Shown: positions 1 to 13,696, counted from the first letter of the stretch. The stretch: DNA of 64,000 nucleotides from Trametes villosa (GCA_002964805.2 PUDQ02000003.1:1178001-1242000); one strand, 5' to 3'. Program-made: numbers and translations. The notes: generated from the letters alone by a model not told the origin.

Positions 1-476
1 TATCTCCGAAGAACGATTAACGACCGGAACGATTATCTGGGCAATGGAATGATATACTCACACGAAGTGGGGGGATCGCCGATGAGGACCTACGCTAAGA
101 TGAGATTCTGACCGGCGTATTCTTAGGGCTCACTCACCTCAGTGACATAGCTGACGGCTTGAGATGTAGCGACGACATCGAAGGCCTGCCCGGTAGCGAA
201 GTTGCCCGCCATCGGGCTGACCGAGTCGCCCGACTGAGAGCGCAGCCGGGTCGCCTTCGCGCGCGCCTGGTCGAACTTGACCACATTCGCGGACCCTGTG
301 CTGTTGAACCGCTTGGCGAGCGGCAGGGCGAGCCGCGAGGTCGGGCTGAGGCGATTCGGCGAGATCCCTGCATCCGAGAGTGACTGGAGTGGCGAGGAGG
401 AGAGAGGAGGGAGGGGGGAGGATGTAGCTGAAAGAGTGAGTGTGAGTAAAAGAGTGACTAGGCTGTGTGTGAACAT
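1..476 (-). CDS. Secreted aspartic protease (polyporopepsin-like, family A1), 5' end only
   Basis: The first exon (476 down to about 137) encodes a signal peptide with a leucine-rich core, a prosequence and a segment matching the start of mature basidiomycete polyporopepsins (VATSQAVSYVTE). A GTGAGT donor follows, and exon 2 (about 89 to 62) reads VLIGDPPTS, the conserved strand just before the first catalytic DTGS motif. A second donor lies at 61-56. The catalytic Asp residues and the rest of the enzyme lie beyond the left edge, so activity cannot be judged. The family consists of extracellular pepsin-like endopeptidases made as zymogens and active at acid pH. Start ATG 476 is chosen because the signal peptide begins there. 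Identification rests on propeptide and N-terminal similarity only. Confidence 0.75.
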
Positions 477-1384
477 CGTGGCCGAGGCGGGGTAGGGGGA
501 TAGAGGGAGAAGGGAGGGGAAGGGGCCGAGTGCAACTCGTCAATGTCAACGAACTTATATACCCTGTCGGTGATTGTGACGGATTTTCTTCTTCGGATCG
601 ACATGAGTTGAGGCTTTCACTGCCTGACATGTAGGCCTACGCCTGCGCAACGCCATCCTGTCCGCTGGCAGTGCACCACGCGATTACATCCGCTCTAGGA
701 ATCACCGAACATGAGTTTGGAGAATCGAGTATACATGGCGGGCACGCGAGAAGAGATATGACTGAACGACTCCAAGTTCACATGCGCCTACCAGATGTGG
801 CGACCTCGGACAATGCCGAGCAAGTCTCCAACCAATGAGCAAGACGTACTGTACGATCGAACAACACAACGCCACAATGCCACCCGGAGCCGCTGACGCG
901 CTCCCGACGACCAAAGCAGTTGAGTTCACACTAAAATATTGGTGGTAGTGCGTTACTCGCGACGGGTACTGGGAAGTGTCTCGAGCGGGACGTGCGATGC
1001 ATTTTAGATATACTAACTACGGAGACTACAATGCAAGTAACATCAAAGCGTTCATCATCATCTCAGAGGTGCATGTCATGGGGCCAGGGCGAAACGAGAC
1101 ACAAAAACGGGGAGAGAGCTAGCTCGGGAAGTTCGGGTGGTACGTGAAACAGGTGGGATTACGCCAAGCGGCGGCGAGACAGGCTGCAGAGTAGTACGCA
1201 CGCGGGCGGGGGAATAAACGGTGCGCTAGTGATCATGAATTGTCCATCTCGGGCGAGAAAGGCTATGTAGAGTCCGGCTAGTACAGAACGCACACATGGG
1301 AAGGGGGATGGGAATGGGACGGCGAGAGCATACAGTGCAGCCTGTCTATGATATGCTGTGGGGGTGGGGCGTGACGATAGTCCA
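477..1384. other. Intergenic region, no gene seen
   Basis: About 0.9 kb between the protease start and the glucan synthase stop. It holds the protease promoter and the glucan synthase 3' flank. Short open frames here show no family resemblance, and no RNA gene or repeat is evident. Confidence 0.6.
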
Positions 1385-4300
1385 TCAGATACTCTGACAT
1401 ATGCTGCAGTTGATGTGCAGCGATTGGCGGAAGATTAGGGCTGCAGGGCGCGAGGTCAGTGCATGTCAGGTAGGGCGGGAGGGGGGGAGACATACGGATG
1501 ATGAGCAGCGCTGCGAAGACGCCGAGCGACAGGATGAAGACGATGCCATACTTGATGACGATCCACCTGCGCTGCCGCTTCTGCTTGATAGAGTACAGCG
1601 GCGCGCGGATCTGTTTCGACGGGCGCAGCCAGACTGCCCACCAACGCCCGTCAGTACTAGTGTGCGAGATATCATCGATAAAGTCACTTACACAGCATCA
1701 TCGAGTGGAAGCGGTCGATGTAGGGTATCAGGATCGGCGGGGTGAGGATGAAGAGCAGGATGTGGCCGATGAGGAAGTCGGAGCTCCAGAGCGAGAGCTC
1801 GATGATCTTCACGATGAACTCGCGCGCCGGCTGCGACATCGCCGACGACCCGAGCCCGCGCCCGTACCACTTCCCCGTCCACCACGCCCGGTTCGTCTCG
1901 TCGTGCTTGAACTCGCGCGAGAGGAAGACGGAGATGAGGACCTTGTGGATCGCGCGCTGGATGAAGATGATCGCGATCAGCCCGAGCACCGCGTGCGCGA
2001 CGTTCCACAGCTCGAGGAACCACTGCAAGCGACGTTAGTGGGGAACAACTCGACATACTGGTGGTACTTACGAAGAACTCGAAGAACGCGATCATACCGA
2101 CGACGCCGAGGGTGTGGCCCAGGAACGCCATGACCGAGCCGAACTTCGGGAAAGGAGTGTCGAGCATCGGGCCCAGGAACAGCGAGAACATGAACAGCAC
2201 GAGCAGGATCGCCGCGTTCCACACGATGGGGCCGATCGCCACGACGGCGATACGGATGAGCGGCGCCGCGGGCTGCTTGCCGTCCTTGTCGGGGAACGAC
2301 TTGACGAACATGTACGCGATGGTGAAGAGCGTCGCCATGATGAGCGGGAAGATGACCTCGGAGAAGATGACCGCCCGCCACTTCGCGCGGGGGACGTCGC
2401 CAGAGAGCCGCTCGGAGGGGTGGCCGAGACGCTTCTTCTTGTAACCAGTAATCATCGTGCGGGAAAGACGGCAGTACCCAATCCACGAGTTGGCGTGTGC
2501 GCGCGAGTTGCCACGGTTCATCCAGCGCAAGAACTCACTGCAAAGAATGTCAGAAAAAGCGCCACTTACAACCATGCAAACACTTACCGGTAGTCGATGA
2601 CGAAGTCCGCAGCGGAGAACTGATGCGGGTTGAACAGGAACGGCGAGACGCACAGCGCCAGGATGGAGACCCAGAAGTACGTGATCCAGCCAGTCCAGAT
2701 CGTGAGCGTCACGTAGAGCAGCATGACGAGCGTACGCATGCCGAGGTAGATGCTCGGCCCTGCGAACCGCGAGTAGAGGATCGCGAACGAGATCCTTGTC
2801 GTCGCGAAGCCACGTCCGGTCGCGATGTACCGTGCACCACCGAACGTCAAGTTCGTGATGATCGAGTGCGACGAGATCTGGGTGGAGAACACCTCGAATG
2901 CGGGCGAGAGCGACCCGAAGTGCTTGGCGAGACGGATGACGGCCTTGACAGTTCCACGTTCGACCAGCTCTGTAACTTGGTGAGTACGATACAAGCATAC
3001 GAACACCTTCGGAGCTCACCTTGCAGGAACAGCGGCAGGTAAGCAATCATGAACACGAGGAAAATACTGATGATGCAGTGGTCGATCCATTGGAACGCGG
3101 GCGTGAGGTTGTAGCAACCCGTCGTGCCAATGAACTGGCCGGACGACGAATATTTGCAAATCGTGAGCTGCCCGTTCAGCGTGCCCAGGAACACCACTGC
3201 GAAGCGTTGTCAGCAGTGAATAGTATGCAGACGCACGAAGAACTCACTGGTCATGACGAAGATCTGCACCGACAGGATGACGAGCATGTTGTTGATGTGG
3301 AAGCCAGGGTGGCCGTAGTAGAACGTGAGGAAGCGGTCGATCGGGAGCTGCGTGCCGAGGTAGTAGTACTCGCGACTGAGCATCTGCTCGCCCATGCCCG
3401 TGCCAATCTTCGTCTGGAAGTTCAAGATCGTGCCAAAGCCGAGGTCACGGCCCTTCCCGCACTGGTAGTACTCCGTGTGCTTGATGCGCCCGCCGCGCCC
3501 GAACGCGTTCATGCCCGCGTAGATGTCCTCGTTCAGGTGCAGGCCCTTCTGCGCCTTCGACACGCCCCCGCGCGTCGTCATGTACAGCGCGTTCAAAAAG
3601 TCCGGGTGGCCGTAGTGCAGCTTCCCGCCGATCCACGCGAGCGAGCGCGCGGCGAGCGTCCCGAACGTCTGCTCCTTGCCCGCCGCGAGGTCGCCGAGGA
3701 TGCCGATGTTCTCCGAGAAGATGTATTCGCGCGCGCCGACGATCGCGATCGGCGACTTCTTGAAGTCCTTGTGGCCCCACTGCGCGTACGGGCTCTGGCT
3801 CGACACGTTGTACTCCTCGAACTCCGCGAGCACGTTCCGGATCTTCAGGCACTCCTCCAGGTAGTTGTCCTGGTTCGCGTCGATCAGCTGCAGGTACTCG
3901 CCCCGGTAGAAGATGATCGCGTGGTTCTGGTTGTCCGACTTGCCGTCGCCGAGGATGGGGTTCCCCGGCAGCTCGATGCGGAACTTGGGCTTGCGCCGCC
4001 CGGTGTCCGCGATGAACTCGGAGTGGCCGTCGATGAGTGCCGAGAAGATGCGCGAGTCGCCGCCCTCCTTGCGCGGGGGCTCCTCCTCGAGGTACGCGAT
4101 CTGCAGGTCCGGGTACGCGCGCAGCAGGAACTCCGCGTTCTCCTGCTCCTCGCGGTTGAACTTCGAGTAGCGCTGCATCGAGACGACGAACTTGAACTTG
4201 CGGCGCGCCATGCGCTCGAGCTCGCGCTCGAGCTTGTCCGTGTTCCCGCCGAAGAGCTGCACGACCTCGGGGTTCTCCACGCGGTAGAGCAGCTTGATCG

Positions 4301-7300
4301 CCTTCGCGTAGTTCATCATGCCGGAGACCGTGCGGTAGAGCGTCTGCGCCCGCAGCGACGCCCAGATACGCGTGCGCAGCGTGAACTCGGGCGCCGCGGA
4401 CTTGAAGCCGATGCAGTAGAACGGCAGGTCATCCGCCTTGGACTGGCCCTTCTCGTCCATGCCGCCGAAGGGGCTCGAGCCGTTGTACATCTGGGACTCC
4501 TCCGCGAGGATCTTGGTGTCCTTGACGAAGTTGTCCCACTCGACAGGATGAAGCTGCTTCAGGTACTCGAGGAGCGTGACACGGGTGTTCTGGTCCTCCT
4601 CGCGGATGATCTCACGGAGGGAGAGCAGGATCTACGAATAAAGTTAGTAACATGCCGTACAGATCTCCGAACTTGCGCACCTTCTCGCTGTAGTGAGGGG
4701 TCAAAATAGTGAACGTGGGCATTGCGTCGACAGGGAGAGGCTCCGGAACGGCCGTAGTGAGCGACTGCGCAAAGAACGAGATGCGACGCTCGGCCTCGCT
4801 GCCGGGGGTGAAGAACTCCCCGCGGAAGCTCTTGTCGCCCTGCGAGATGAAGAACGCGGGGGCGCGCAGGCTGCGGCGTCCGTCCTGACCAACGTCGACC
4901 TGGTGGTACAGCAGCTTCTGGACGTGCTCGATCGAGAGCAGGTGCTCGCGGTACATCGAGATGATGATCGCGTTCCAGATTTGCGAGACGAGGACCTACG
5001 ACTTTCGTATCAGTACGCAGCTCGCATGCTACGGAGGAGACGCTTACCTTGGGCTTGTACTTGGTCTCCATGTCAGCAGTGGCGAGGATCTTCGAGTAGA
5101 TCCGCTTGGGCAAGCGAGTGTAGATGTCCTTCCACGGCGTCCAGATCGACAGTCCCAGCGCAAACGAGCGACCAATGCTGAATACCGTGTTCCAGATGAT
5201 CCACCACAAGAACGTGTCGAGGAAGAAGAGCACGAGGTCCATGAGGTACATGATCGTGAGCGTGAACGCGGCCTGGTTGCGGCACAGCGCGTTTCCGAAG
5301 TACTTGTCGTTGCAGCCCTGGATCTGCATCCCGACCATGACCCGGATCGGGTTCTTGAACGAGAGCGTGAGGAAGAAGTACGACTCCGTGAACTTGCAGC
5401 CGAAGACGAGGATCCAGAGGCCGACGGAAGCCAAGCGGGCGGACGACTTGAGCGACGGGTAGCTCGCGGTGAACGTCTGGCTCGCGAGGTACTTGCGCGA
5501 CTTGCCCGCGACGCGGTCGCCGAACATGCGGCCCGAGGGCAGAATGGCGAACAGGAGCGTGGCGACGACGGCGATGAAGAACTGGACGATACCGAGGATA
5601 AGAGCCAGTGAGCCACCAGGTGAGTTGCTCTCGGCGATCGCGATATAGAACGTTGGACCAGCAGTAAGAGCAAGCGTGACGCAGAGGAAGAGTAGTCGCC
5701 GAGTGAGGTGGGAGGTGTTGTTCCAGGTGGTAGGGATGTACGAAAACTCAGCCAAGGTAGCACAGATCATGATGATACTCGCGACCGCGCCACCCAGTGC
5801 CGTCGCCGACCAACGCATTGCCGCGTGCTTCTCGCCGTTGTAGATCGTCGGTGAGTTGTACGCCGTGTAGAACCAGTACATTGAGATGTGGATGACCCAG
5901 ATACGGTTGAAGTTGACGAGCAAATGGCCGAAGGAACGCTTCTCGTAGTACGTCTTGAAGAAGACGCGGTTCCAGTCGACACGGTCGAACTTCATGAAAC
6001 GCTGTGCTGGGGCAAGGTCTACCAAGCGCGTCTGCAGGATTGTCAGTATGACGAGTTTCGTCGAAGGCGCCACTGTATATGTACCTTGTCCGTGAGGACG
6101 ATACGAGCAATGCCCTCTGGGTACCAGAAGAGCTGGTTAACATCGTCGTAGCCAATGATCTGGTCGTGATCCCGCTCCTTCCGCACGAACTTGCCATCCA
6201 CGACCTCGTAGCCCTGGTCTCGGATGAAGCGGTACAGCGGCTTGACCACCGCGTGCAGGTAGAGACCTTCGGGGACAGCGTCGACCCGGCTTTGACACTC
6301 GGGTGACCGGTAGTAGTCGTCCGCGCACTTGAAGATGAAGCACAGGCACTCCGGTACGAAGCGGACTTGCGCAGCCTCTCCCCAGAGCAGCAACCAGAGC
6401 GCGATCTGACGCATGCGGTCGTACTGGCTCATGTTGTTCATCGCCTGTCTCCATCGGTCCAACGCGCTGTGCAGCTGATGTTCCGCCGCCTTGTGTCCCT
6501 TCGCCTTCCGCTTCTGGGACCGCAGCCGCGAGAGACCAGGGTTCTGCGTCTGGCCGATCGCGTCGTCAAGGTCAAGCTGCGCCGCGAAGTACCACTTGCG
6601 ATAGTTCGCATGTTGGCCACCGATATAGTCCGCGTGCAGGGTCAGCAGGGCCTGGTTGGGCGACATCCGCGATGCGCGGCTGTCCAGGAGCTGCATCACG
6701 AAGTCGAACTGCAGAAGGGGCGGTCAGCGCTGATTACAAACGCGCTCGGCGGTTGTGCACGTCTCGACCCAAGGCCAGATCAAACAAGCCATAGGGCGGC
6801 ACTCGGGGTCTGAGGCCAGGCATAGCCGCCGTGTGAATTGGACGTACCATGTTGCGCATGGAGTCGCGCTGGAAGCCAAACTTCTGCGTGAGGTCGAGGA
6901 AGATGTCCTCAATCTCCTCCTTGGACAGAGGGATCTGGCGTTCAGAACTCCATGCAGGGTAGGGTTCTCGGCCGGAGACGCCATTATGGTCGATGAACGT
7001 CGGGGTTGAGGACTCGGAGATGCCCATGCGCGGCGGGCCGAGTGACTCTGTCGAAGGCTGGTAGGTCTTACCGTACACATCGACGTCCGAGTCGGTGTCC
7101 GGTTGGCCTGGGATGGGTCAGCGGGTGCCAAGAGGGGCAGAGAATGAACGGCCAAGGCTGACCGTAATCATAGGCGCCGCCCTGCTCGTAGTACCGGTCG
7201 TCGTCGGCGGCGCTCCCCTCGGAGCCGTACGTGTCGCGGCGGCCGTACTGGTCTATGTGGTCGTCTTCGTGGTCGTAGTAGCGATGGGGCTCGGGCATCT

Positions 7301-7547
7301 GGACGTTGCTGAAGGGATCGTGGGGGTCGGAGGACGGCGGGGAAGGAGAGATGTACATGCCGTCCTGGCTGCGGGGGCCACGGGCGGCCATGGTGTCGTC
7401 GGATTCCCGCGTGTGCTCGCCGGAGGGGGGAGAGGGCGTCGAGGAGGTCGAGGACGACGCCGAGGAGGAGGGGGACGTGGAGGACGTGGAAGACGGTGAG
7501 GAGCGAACCGCTGCGGGCGGCGAAGGAGTGTGAGAGGCTGAGCGCAT
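1385..7547 (-). CDS. FKS1: 1,3-beta-glucan synthase catalytic subunit (GT48)
   Basis: Integral plasma-membrane enzyme that polymerises UDP-glucose into 1,3-beta-glucan, the main wall polymer. Twelve exons keep phase throughout: 7547-7163, 7107-6848, 6708-6085, 6031-5048, 4995-4681, 4631-3249 (donor resolves to base 3248), 3196-3020, 2969-2588, 2537-2072, 2022-1692, 1633-1496, 1440-1385. The product is 1833 aa, normal for basidiomycete FKS. A Ser/Pro-rich acidic N-terminus leads into the conserved FKS1 domain ([12 protein letters not shown]), a first TM cluster, the large cytosolic catalytic region ([50 protein letters not shown]) and a second TM cluster. The C-terminus ends [10 protein letters not shown]. 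All conserved blocks checked are intact. It is usually single copy in basidiomycetes and the target of echinocandins. Confidence 0.97.
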
Positions 7548-9733
7548 GGTCTCGGTGCGTCACGCCGCCAGGCTCCGCGCCAGCCTTTATTACCAATTTT
7601 GGGCGTTCTTGTGGAGCTTCCCAGCCGTCTGCGTGCCTCGATCGGGCAATGTTGTCATCCACGTTACGCCGGCTCTGCGACCTTGGCGTCCAAGTTTTCA
7701 CTTTGCTCTTGCTCGTGTGCACAGTGCCGCCTCAGTAACTCAGCTCGACGCAGTCTCTACGCTGGCCATCTCGGACACTCTGTATTCTCGATGTTCTCAA
7801 AGGCAGATACGCGGCAATGCTAGCGACACGCACAGGCTGGTGTGCGTGCCGATACGGAGGGGCTCTCAGGCTTTTCGGCCTACGCGATACAGCACGAGCT
7901 TGAGCATATTGCATGGCGGCGCGCAGGCGAGTGCGGTGAGATAAGGGCGGGGCAACGTCGCGGCTGCCGCTCTCTTGCCGGCGAAGAACGAGGTACAGCG
8001 TGCATCCATGCAACCTCGCAACGACTTCCCACCATACATCCTCCGAGCGAGCCTCCCCAAGTATCTTCTCCAAAAGTTCGAGCACCGACCCCGGTCACCA
8101 GTTGGACATTACTACATGTAAGATAGTGGCGGCCTACTGCAGCTTCGATGGAGGCTTGTCCTCTTCTAGCTGGTCAGAAGTCAATAAGCTACACCTCAGG
8201 AGCAAACGCTGCAAAGGTCATCCGCTAATCAGTAGTTGGTCGTCATTTCACTGACTTGGCCGGATCAGTTGTACGACTCAGGGGATCCGTGTTCGACCGA
8301 GAAGCTCTCTCAGCTCGCAGGAGACGGTGCTATGAGCGAGGTACAGCCACTAACCCATGTAACAGACACATCTATTGCAACAGGTACATAGTCCGGCGTG
8401 ATGTCCCAGCTCTGCTAGGTAATAGGACGAAGGAAGCGAGACCCTCAGAGCCCAGGTGTACCGAGTGTAGGCGACTATCTAAGTTGGATTCGCGATCCGT
8501 TAGTATTACATAAGTAGCTGGCTAGGGGTCCGTCGTAACTACTGTAGCACTGCGTAATGGATCAAAACCCTACTCTCTCTCTCTGCAAAGCACTCGCGCA
8601 CCTAGTAGGATAGCCCGGCTTCGGGGCATTCGTTACTGTCTGACGCCTAACCCGCGGATGCCCCGCGCGCGCACCTGCATTCGCGATGCTCTTGTCCCAA
8701 CACCGCGGCAGGGACCGGGTACTTAGCTACTACGGTTCACCGCTGCTCGCGCGCGGGTTCGCTGAGGGTACCTAGCAGCGAGGAGACTCCGACCTTGAGC
8801 GTAGTATCGAGCGCGCCGATTTGGCTTGCGCATCAGGACGTCGCTGCGCGCTCGTCGACCACACCCTTCTCGCGCGCAACTGCCGTCGCGCGGCCACGGC
8901 GTGCACTGAAGGTGGCATCGGGCAGCTTCTACTAGTATGTTGAATCGCTGGAGCACGCTCAATCACTGGACCAGCCGCGCAGGCAAGAACATTTTATCTT
9001 TCTCCCCGCGGTGCAGGCAGCGCATAAAACGCGAGCATGCCCCTGGCATGCCCCCTCCCGATGTCCACTCGCTAGTGTGGCGCAAATTTAATGTTCTTGC
9101 GCTGCATAAGGTTGCCGGTGTAGCCAAGTAATCCTCTTGATTTTTGCTCTAGTAGTGGAGGCATAATACCAGCACGCCCTGTAAGACCACGGAGTGCAAC
9201 TTGAACGGATGGCGAGTGCGGCGGGGAGACTGAAAGAGTTATTTAGGATCATACCCCCGGACACCGTTTGACTACTACCCCAAGGGGGTTGAACTTGGAG
9301 TCACCGGAAGCTCGCCTGGTTCCCCCTTGCTTCAGCCTGAGTTCGCCCGCAACAAGCAAGCGCAGGGGAAGCGGTGGAATCTCCAACTCAGACACCCGAA
9401 AACAACGTCTGTGAGAGGCCTAGCGAGCGAGACGCGCCTCGAGCCTCGGCTTGCCCTCTGCCACGACCTCCTTCACATACACAGTCTTCGCGTAGTCGTC
9501 GGTGCCCTCCAAAGCCGCTGACTACAGCGCACTCGGAACCCTCAGTTTGCCTGCTACGTCTGAGGAAGAGGTCAGCGGCGCCGCCAGGGTGCCACTGTCG
9601 CCGCTACACAAACGGGAAAGGTAGTTGTTGTGCTTGCAATTTGGGTTCCCAGCGTGTACCCGCATACTTAAGCCCTTCTTTCGCCACCACGCAGCTTATC
9701 CCCGTACAGCATAGTGGCACCCGAAGTATCTCG
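7548..9733. other. Long intergenic region, promoters only
   Basis: About 2.2 kb between the divergent FKS1 and BTB genes. Open frames are short and lack codon or family signals. A CT-rich microsatellite lies near 8573-8585. No tRNA or mobile-element coding is visible. The length fits a large regulatory region for FKS1. Confidence 0.5.
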
Positions 9734-10826
9734 ATGGCACACGATGAGTCGTCACAGCGAGAGCGGAAACGCCCCCGCCTCTCCCCCGAGGAGGACGAGA
9801 AGCCGTTCTGCAATCATCCGACCCTCTATTTTGACGATGGGAACGTTATCCTCGGCGCCGGGAGAACGCTCTTCTGCGTGCATAGATCGCTCGTATCCAA
9901 GCACTCGACCGTGTTCCGCGACCTCTTCGAGCGGTCGCACGGACGGTTCCGCGGGCTCCTGCACGTTGAGATGGAAGAGACCCCGGAGGAAGTAGAGGCC
10001 TTGATAAACGTCGTTTACGACGGACTGTGAGTGCATACTTCCTAGAGAGTTTATGTCATGCGGTGCAGCTCTGACAGTCCCATCGCGTAGCCGAGTGGAG
10101 ATCCACGAACTCACCGTGGAGACCTTCCCTTCTCTCGCCAACATCCTGCGCATGGCGACCAAGTACAAACTCGAGCGCCCGTGCGCAGACATCGTCGCAC
10201 GTATCCGCACCGAGTGGCCCGCCACCCTCGCCCAGCACGACACAAAGGCGAGCGAGGCCCGTGCCCGCCGAAATCGCGTCTACGGCGCCCACGCCGCAGG
10301 TCACGGTCCCGGCCCAGAAGAAGAGGACGCGATCGTGCACCCCGCGAGCGTGATCGCGCTCCTGCGCGAGTGCGGCTACACCGATGCCGCTCTTCTCTTC
10401 CCCCTCTTCTACGCGCTCAGCTGCACGACGTGGCAGTTCGGTGGTCCGTTGCTGGGCCACAACCTCGCCGCGTTCGCGCCCGCGGACGTCGAGCGGCTCG
10501 TCGTTGGCCTCGAGCGCCTGCGCGCGGCACACTTCGCGTTTGCCGCCACCGTGCCGCAGTTCCCCCTGCAGGCGACGCAGCCGCCGCACTTCTGCAACAT
10601 GGGCGCGACGTACCTGTGGGCGGCCGTGTTGCAGCTGCTGGTGTCGAGCGCGCAGCGGGGCCCGCGTCGGCCGCTGGAGGACTGGCGGGATGTGATCGCG
10701 GTCGTGCCGACGCGGGGGGCGGAGAATGGCGTATGCGGCTTGTGCGTGCAGGCGATCGTGGCGAGGATTGGGGCGATCAGGCAGGGATTGTGGGCGGCGC
10801 TGCCGGAGTATTTCGAGTTGGCGTGA
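9734..10826 (+). CDS. BTB/POZ domain protein
   Basis: Two exons, 9734-10026 and 10091-10826, give 342 aa. After a charged N-terminus (RKRPRLSPEEDE) comes a BTB fold: strand YFDDGNVILGAG, then TLFCVHRSLVSKHSTVFRDL, the usual helix where the exposed fragment 'vH+.lL...S.vF..l' sits, and LINVVYDGL before the intron. The second exon continues with FPSLANILRMATKYKLERPC, typical of the back of the domain. Fungal BTB proteins of this kind have many paralogues in Agaricomycetes, and most have no known partner. BTB domains generally dimerise or recruit Cullin-3, but nothing here shows which. The C-terminal 200 residues hold no motif I recognise. ATG 9734 is chosen because the protein becomes charged and in frame there. 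Confidence 0.85.
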
Positions 10827-11193
10827 TGCGTTGTTTCTGCTGTATCTTAGGTTCTGCTAATGCTCTCTTTACCCGCACAGCACCCTTTAATATCAATGAT
10901 GAGTCTGGTTTGCGCTTTTCTAGTGGGCAGGCGATGTTCTTGCCGACACCAGAGCGTGCCGGCGCCTCCCCAAGATGTCAGAGCAGATCTCACTTTCCAG
11001 GACGTATTCCCGCACACCTACAAGTCCACCGCCATCTAGGCCTCGTGCGTGTACGTCAATATCAAACAATCGCTATCTGCGTACTAACACAGCGGCCAGG
11101 TCGGTTATGGTTTGCCAACTCCGCTGTTCCGCACACCACTCGCGTTCTTGAGCCCTCTTTAGCGCCAGCAGCCCTCTCATCCGGTCCACACCA
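10827..11193. other. Short intergenic region
   Basis: About 0.37 kb between the BTB stop and the first AAA paralogue. It probably holds the BTB 3' UTR and the AAA promoter. No canonical TATA box is evident near the AAA start, unlike paralogues B, C and D. Confidence 0.5.
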
Positions 11194-13696
11194 ATGGCGT
11201 TCCTCCTGTACCCCGATAATGTCTCAATCACCGAAAACATCACTGAATATGCCGAAGATACATCCATAGCTCCCGCGGAAAGCACAGAGAATGATGATCC
11301 CGAGCAACAAGAGGAAACCGCGCGCTCCCCGACACCCGCCACACCCGGCCCCCCACCGGCGATTGAGTACCTCGACCGCCTCCTTAACGCCGACACGCAG
11401 GTCTGGCAATACTGGACTTCTCGCCAGTATCCGCCTGCGGAGCTGTACGATCCATCTGTCCCAGTGCAGAGGAACGCGGACGATGGGGATTTCGGCCCAT
11501 ACTTCTCCGTCGTGCGCCGGTTCCCCGACCCCAGGCGCGATCCGGGAGGCCAGATCACGTTCACCATTACCCTCGTCAGCTCAGCTCTTCGGGAGGTGTG
11601 CAAGGATGTCATGGGCTCGCTTTCCGGGGTTTCTTGGGAGGATCGCGTGGAGGTAAGTGGTGGCGCTGCTTCCTTCATTGAGTCGATGCTCACGAAATAC
11701 AACACCCCCAGCTCGACCCGAAGATGGTGATCACCTTCTTCCCCCGCCTCGAGGAACGCGTGAATATGCTGGCCACTGCAGAGACAGAGCCAGAGCGCCG
11801 CGCCCATGCAGCTCTCTCCTACCTCGTGTGGTACATCCGCCACGACTACGGCTCGACGCTCGCCCGGATCGCCACCCTAAAAGAGCGCGACGAGATTACC
11901 TTCGATCTCGCGTACGCAATCCTCGTGCCCGGGTGCATCGTTCTCGGTCGCTGTCCGCGCACTGGGGAGTGGCGTACGCTCCGGCTGACGTCGCGTCGGA
12001 GGAAGACATCCCCGTATGATGGTACTGAGTACTACGAGATCATCGGTGTGGGCCTAGAGGCCGCCAATCTCCCGGAGGATTCTAGTACGAGCCATCAAGA
12101 CGAGGACCAAGGCTCCTCCGAGTCATGCTCAGAATCAGGATCATCGACGCCACCGCTCCCGCAATCGCAGGCTGCTGCCTTTGGGTTGCGAACCGTCAGC
12201 TACAGGATAGCGGAATTCAAGGGGGTGCAGAAGATCTGCGCGTTGGAGGCTTACCCGCTGGACTACCATCCAGACACCGCCAGCTTGAGGGCGTCGTTGA
12301 TTGCGCGGGGCCGGAAGTGGGCGTCGTACTATGGCATGCACCACGTTCAGTACGAGGGCCTTGCCATTCATATGGATACGGAACAAGGATCATACAATGC
12401 TCAACCGGTGAAGTACAACGTAAGCAGGGTTCCTATTCCTCGTCGATGCGTGAGTCTGACCGCCACCGCTACTACTAGGTGACGTCCCGTATCGTCATCG
12501 ACCGCAGTAAGTCCAAGTCTCCTACGACTATGGGCGTATTTGAAACTCACATAAAGCCGCCTCCGCACTGCAGAGACTATGTTGCGTGTCGGGGATGACG
12601 CCGACTCGATCCCAGAACCACAGGCACTCCCGGACCGTCCGAATGCCGCGTCCTTGACGGACGACGACGTGCTTCTGGCCTCCCCAATCTTATACGGCTT
12701 CAGCTTATCCGACAAGCTATGGAGTATGCTCCGACACGCTCCTGCCACGCACTCTCCCTTGCTGACATACCACTCCAGTGTTATTCAACGTGCGGAAGGT
12801 CAAGCCAATCGTTTGGAGCGACGAGGTCTTCGAGAAGCTCGCTCTACCTGCCGGCCGCAAGGAGCTCTTGGAGGGCCTCGTCAAGGCGCATGCCATCAGC
12901 CCCGCTGTCAAGTTCGACGACATCATGCGCGGCAAGGGTCAAGGTCTGGTCATCAACCTGTTCGGGCCTCCGGGGGTCGGCAAGACGCTGTCTGCCGAAG
13001 CCACCAGCGAGTATCTCCGGCGGCCGCTGTACGTTGTGAGCAGCGGGGACCTCGGCACGAACCCTGCTGCACTGGAAGAGAACCTTCGGATGGCGTTCGA
13101 GCTGGCGACAGAGTGGAATGCTATCCTGCTCATTGATGAGGTACGCCGCGCGGTATCTCCTTATGTGCTCACAACGATCCTACCGCTGACGGTATTCCTA
13201 TCAGGCCGACGTGTTCCTCGAACAACGCTCTCTGCATGACATGAACCGCAACGCGATGGTGGCAGTATTGTAAGCCTCGTCGAGTCTCTTTGACACCATT
13301 CTCCCCTCTGATAATCTCCCTAGCTTGCGACACATGGAGTACTACCGCGGCATCCTCTTCCTCACCACGAACCGCATTACCACCTTCGACGAGGCCTTCC
13401 TCTCCCGCATCCACGTCGCGCTCCACTTCGGCGAGCTCTCCGTAGACGCCAAGTTCCTCATCTGGCGCACATTCCTGCAGAAGGCCGGCGTCGAAGTGGG
13501 CGAGGGCGAGTTCACCAACGAGGCAGTTCGGGAATTGGCAGCCCGCGAGACGAACGGCCGGCAGATCAAGAATGTGTGTGCCACTGCGGCGGCGATGGCG
13601 CGCGGCCGCAGTGAGCAGTTCACGTATGCGCATGTGGTCACCGCGCTGGATGCAATGGAGGAATTCCTTGCCCAGTTTGCTGCCATGCGCGCATGA
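11194..13696 (+). CDS. AAA+ ATPase with DUF7025-like N-terminal region, paralogue A
   Basis: Exons 11194-11652, 11712-12419, 12479-12506, 12574-12723, 12779-13140, 13205-13269 and 13324-13696 join in phase to 714 aa. The N-terminal half (about residues 60-410) is the DUF7025-type region: FSVVRRFP, the block after the first intron (GSTLARIATLKERDEITFDL), EFKGVQKICALEAYPLDYHP and YGMHHVQYEG. The linker ends SPILYGFSLSDKLW. The AAA core has Walker A GPPGVGKT, Walker B ILLIDEADVF (split by an intron after DE in A, B and D), sensor FLTTNRITTFDEAFLSRIH and a C-terminal lid. Family members are widespread in fungi and mostly uncharacterised; ATP-driven protein remodelling is inferred from the fold. 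It is the first of four paralogues in 20 kb. Confidence 0.92.

Noticed and set aside
3021..4709. 562-codon plus-strand frame opposite the glucan synthase
   Set aside because: It is the antisense shadow of a GC-rich conserved exon: Arg/Leu/Val-biased composition, no domain, and the minus strand is clearly FKS1.
8723..8962. Possible small genes in the 7.5-9.7 kb region
   Set aside because: Short frames with no family match, no splice-supported extension and no codon bias.
10181..11269. 362-codon frame overlapping the BTB gene in another frame
   Set aside because: Arg/Pro/Ala-rich out-of-frame reading; the BTB frame carries the domain and correct splice phase.
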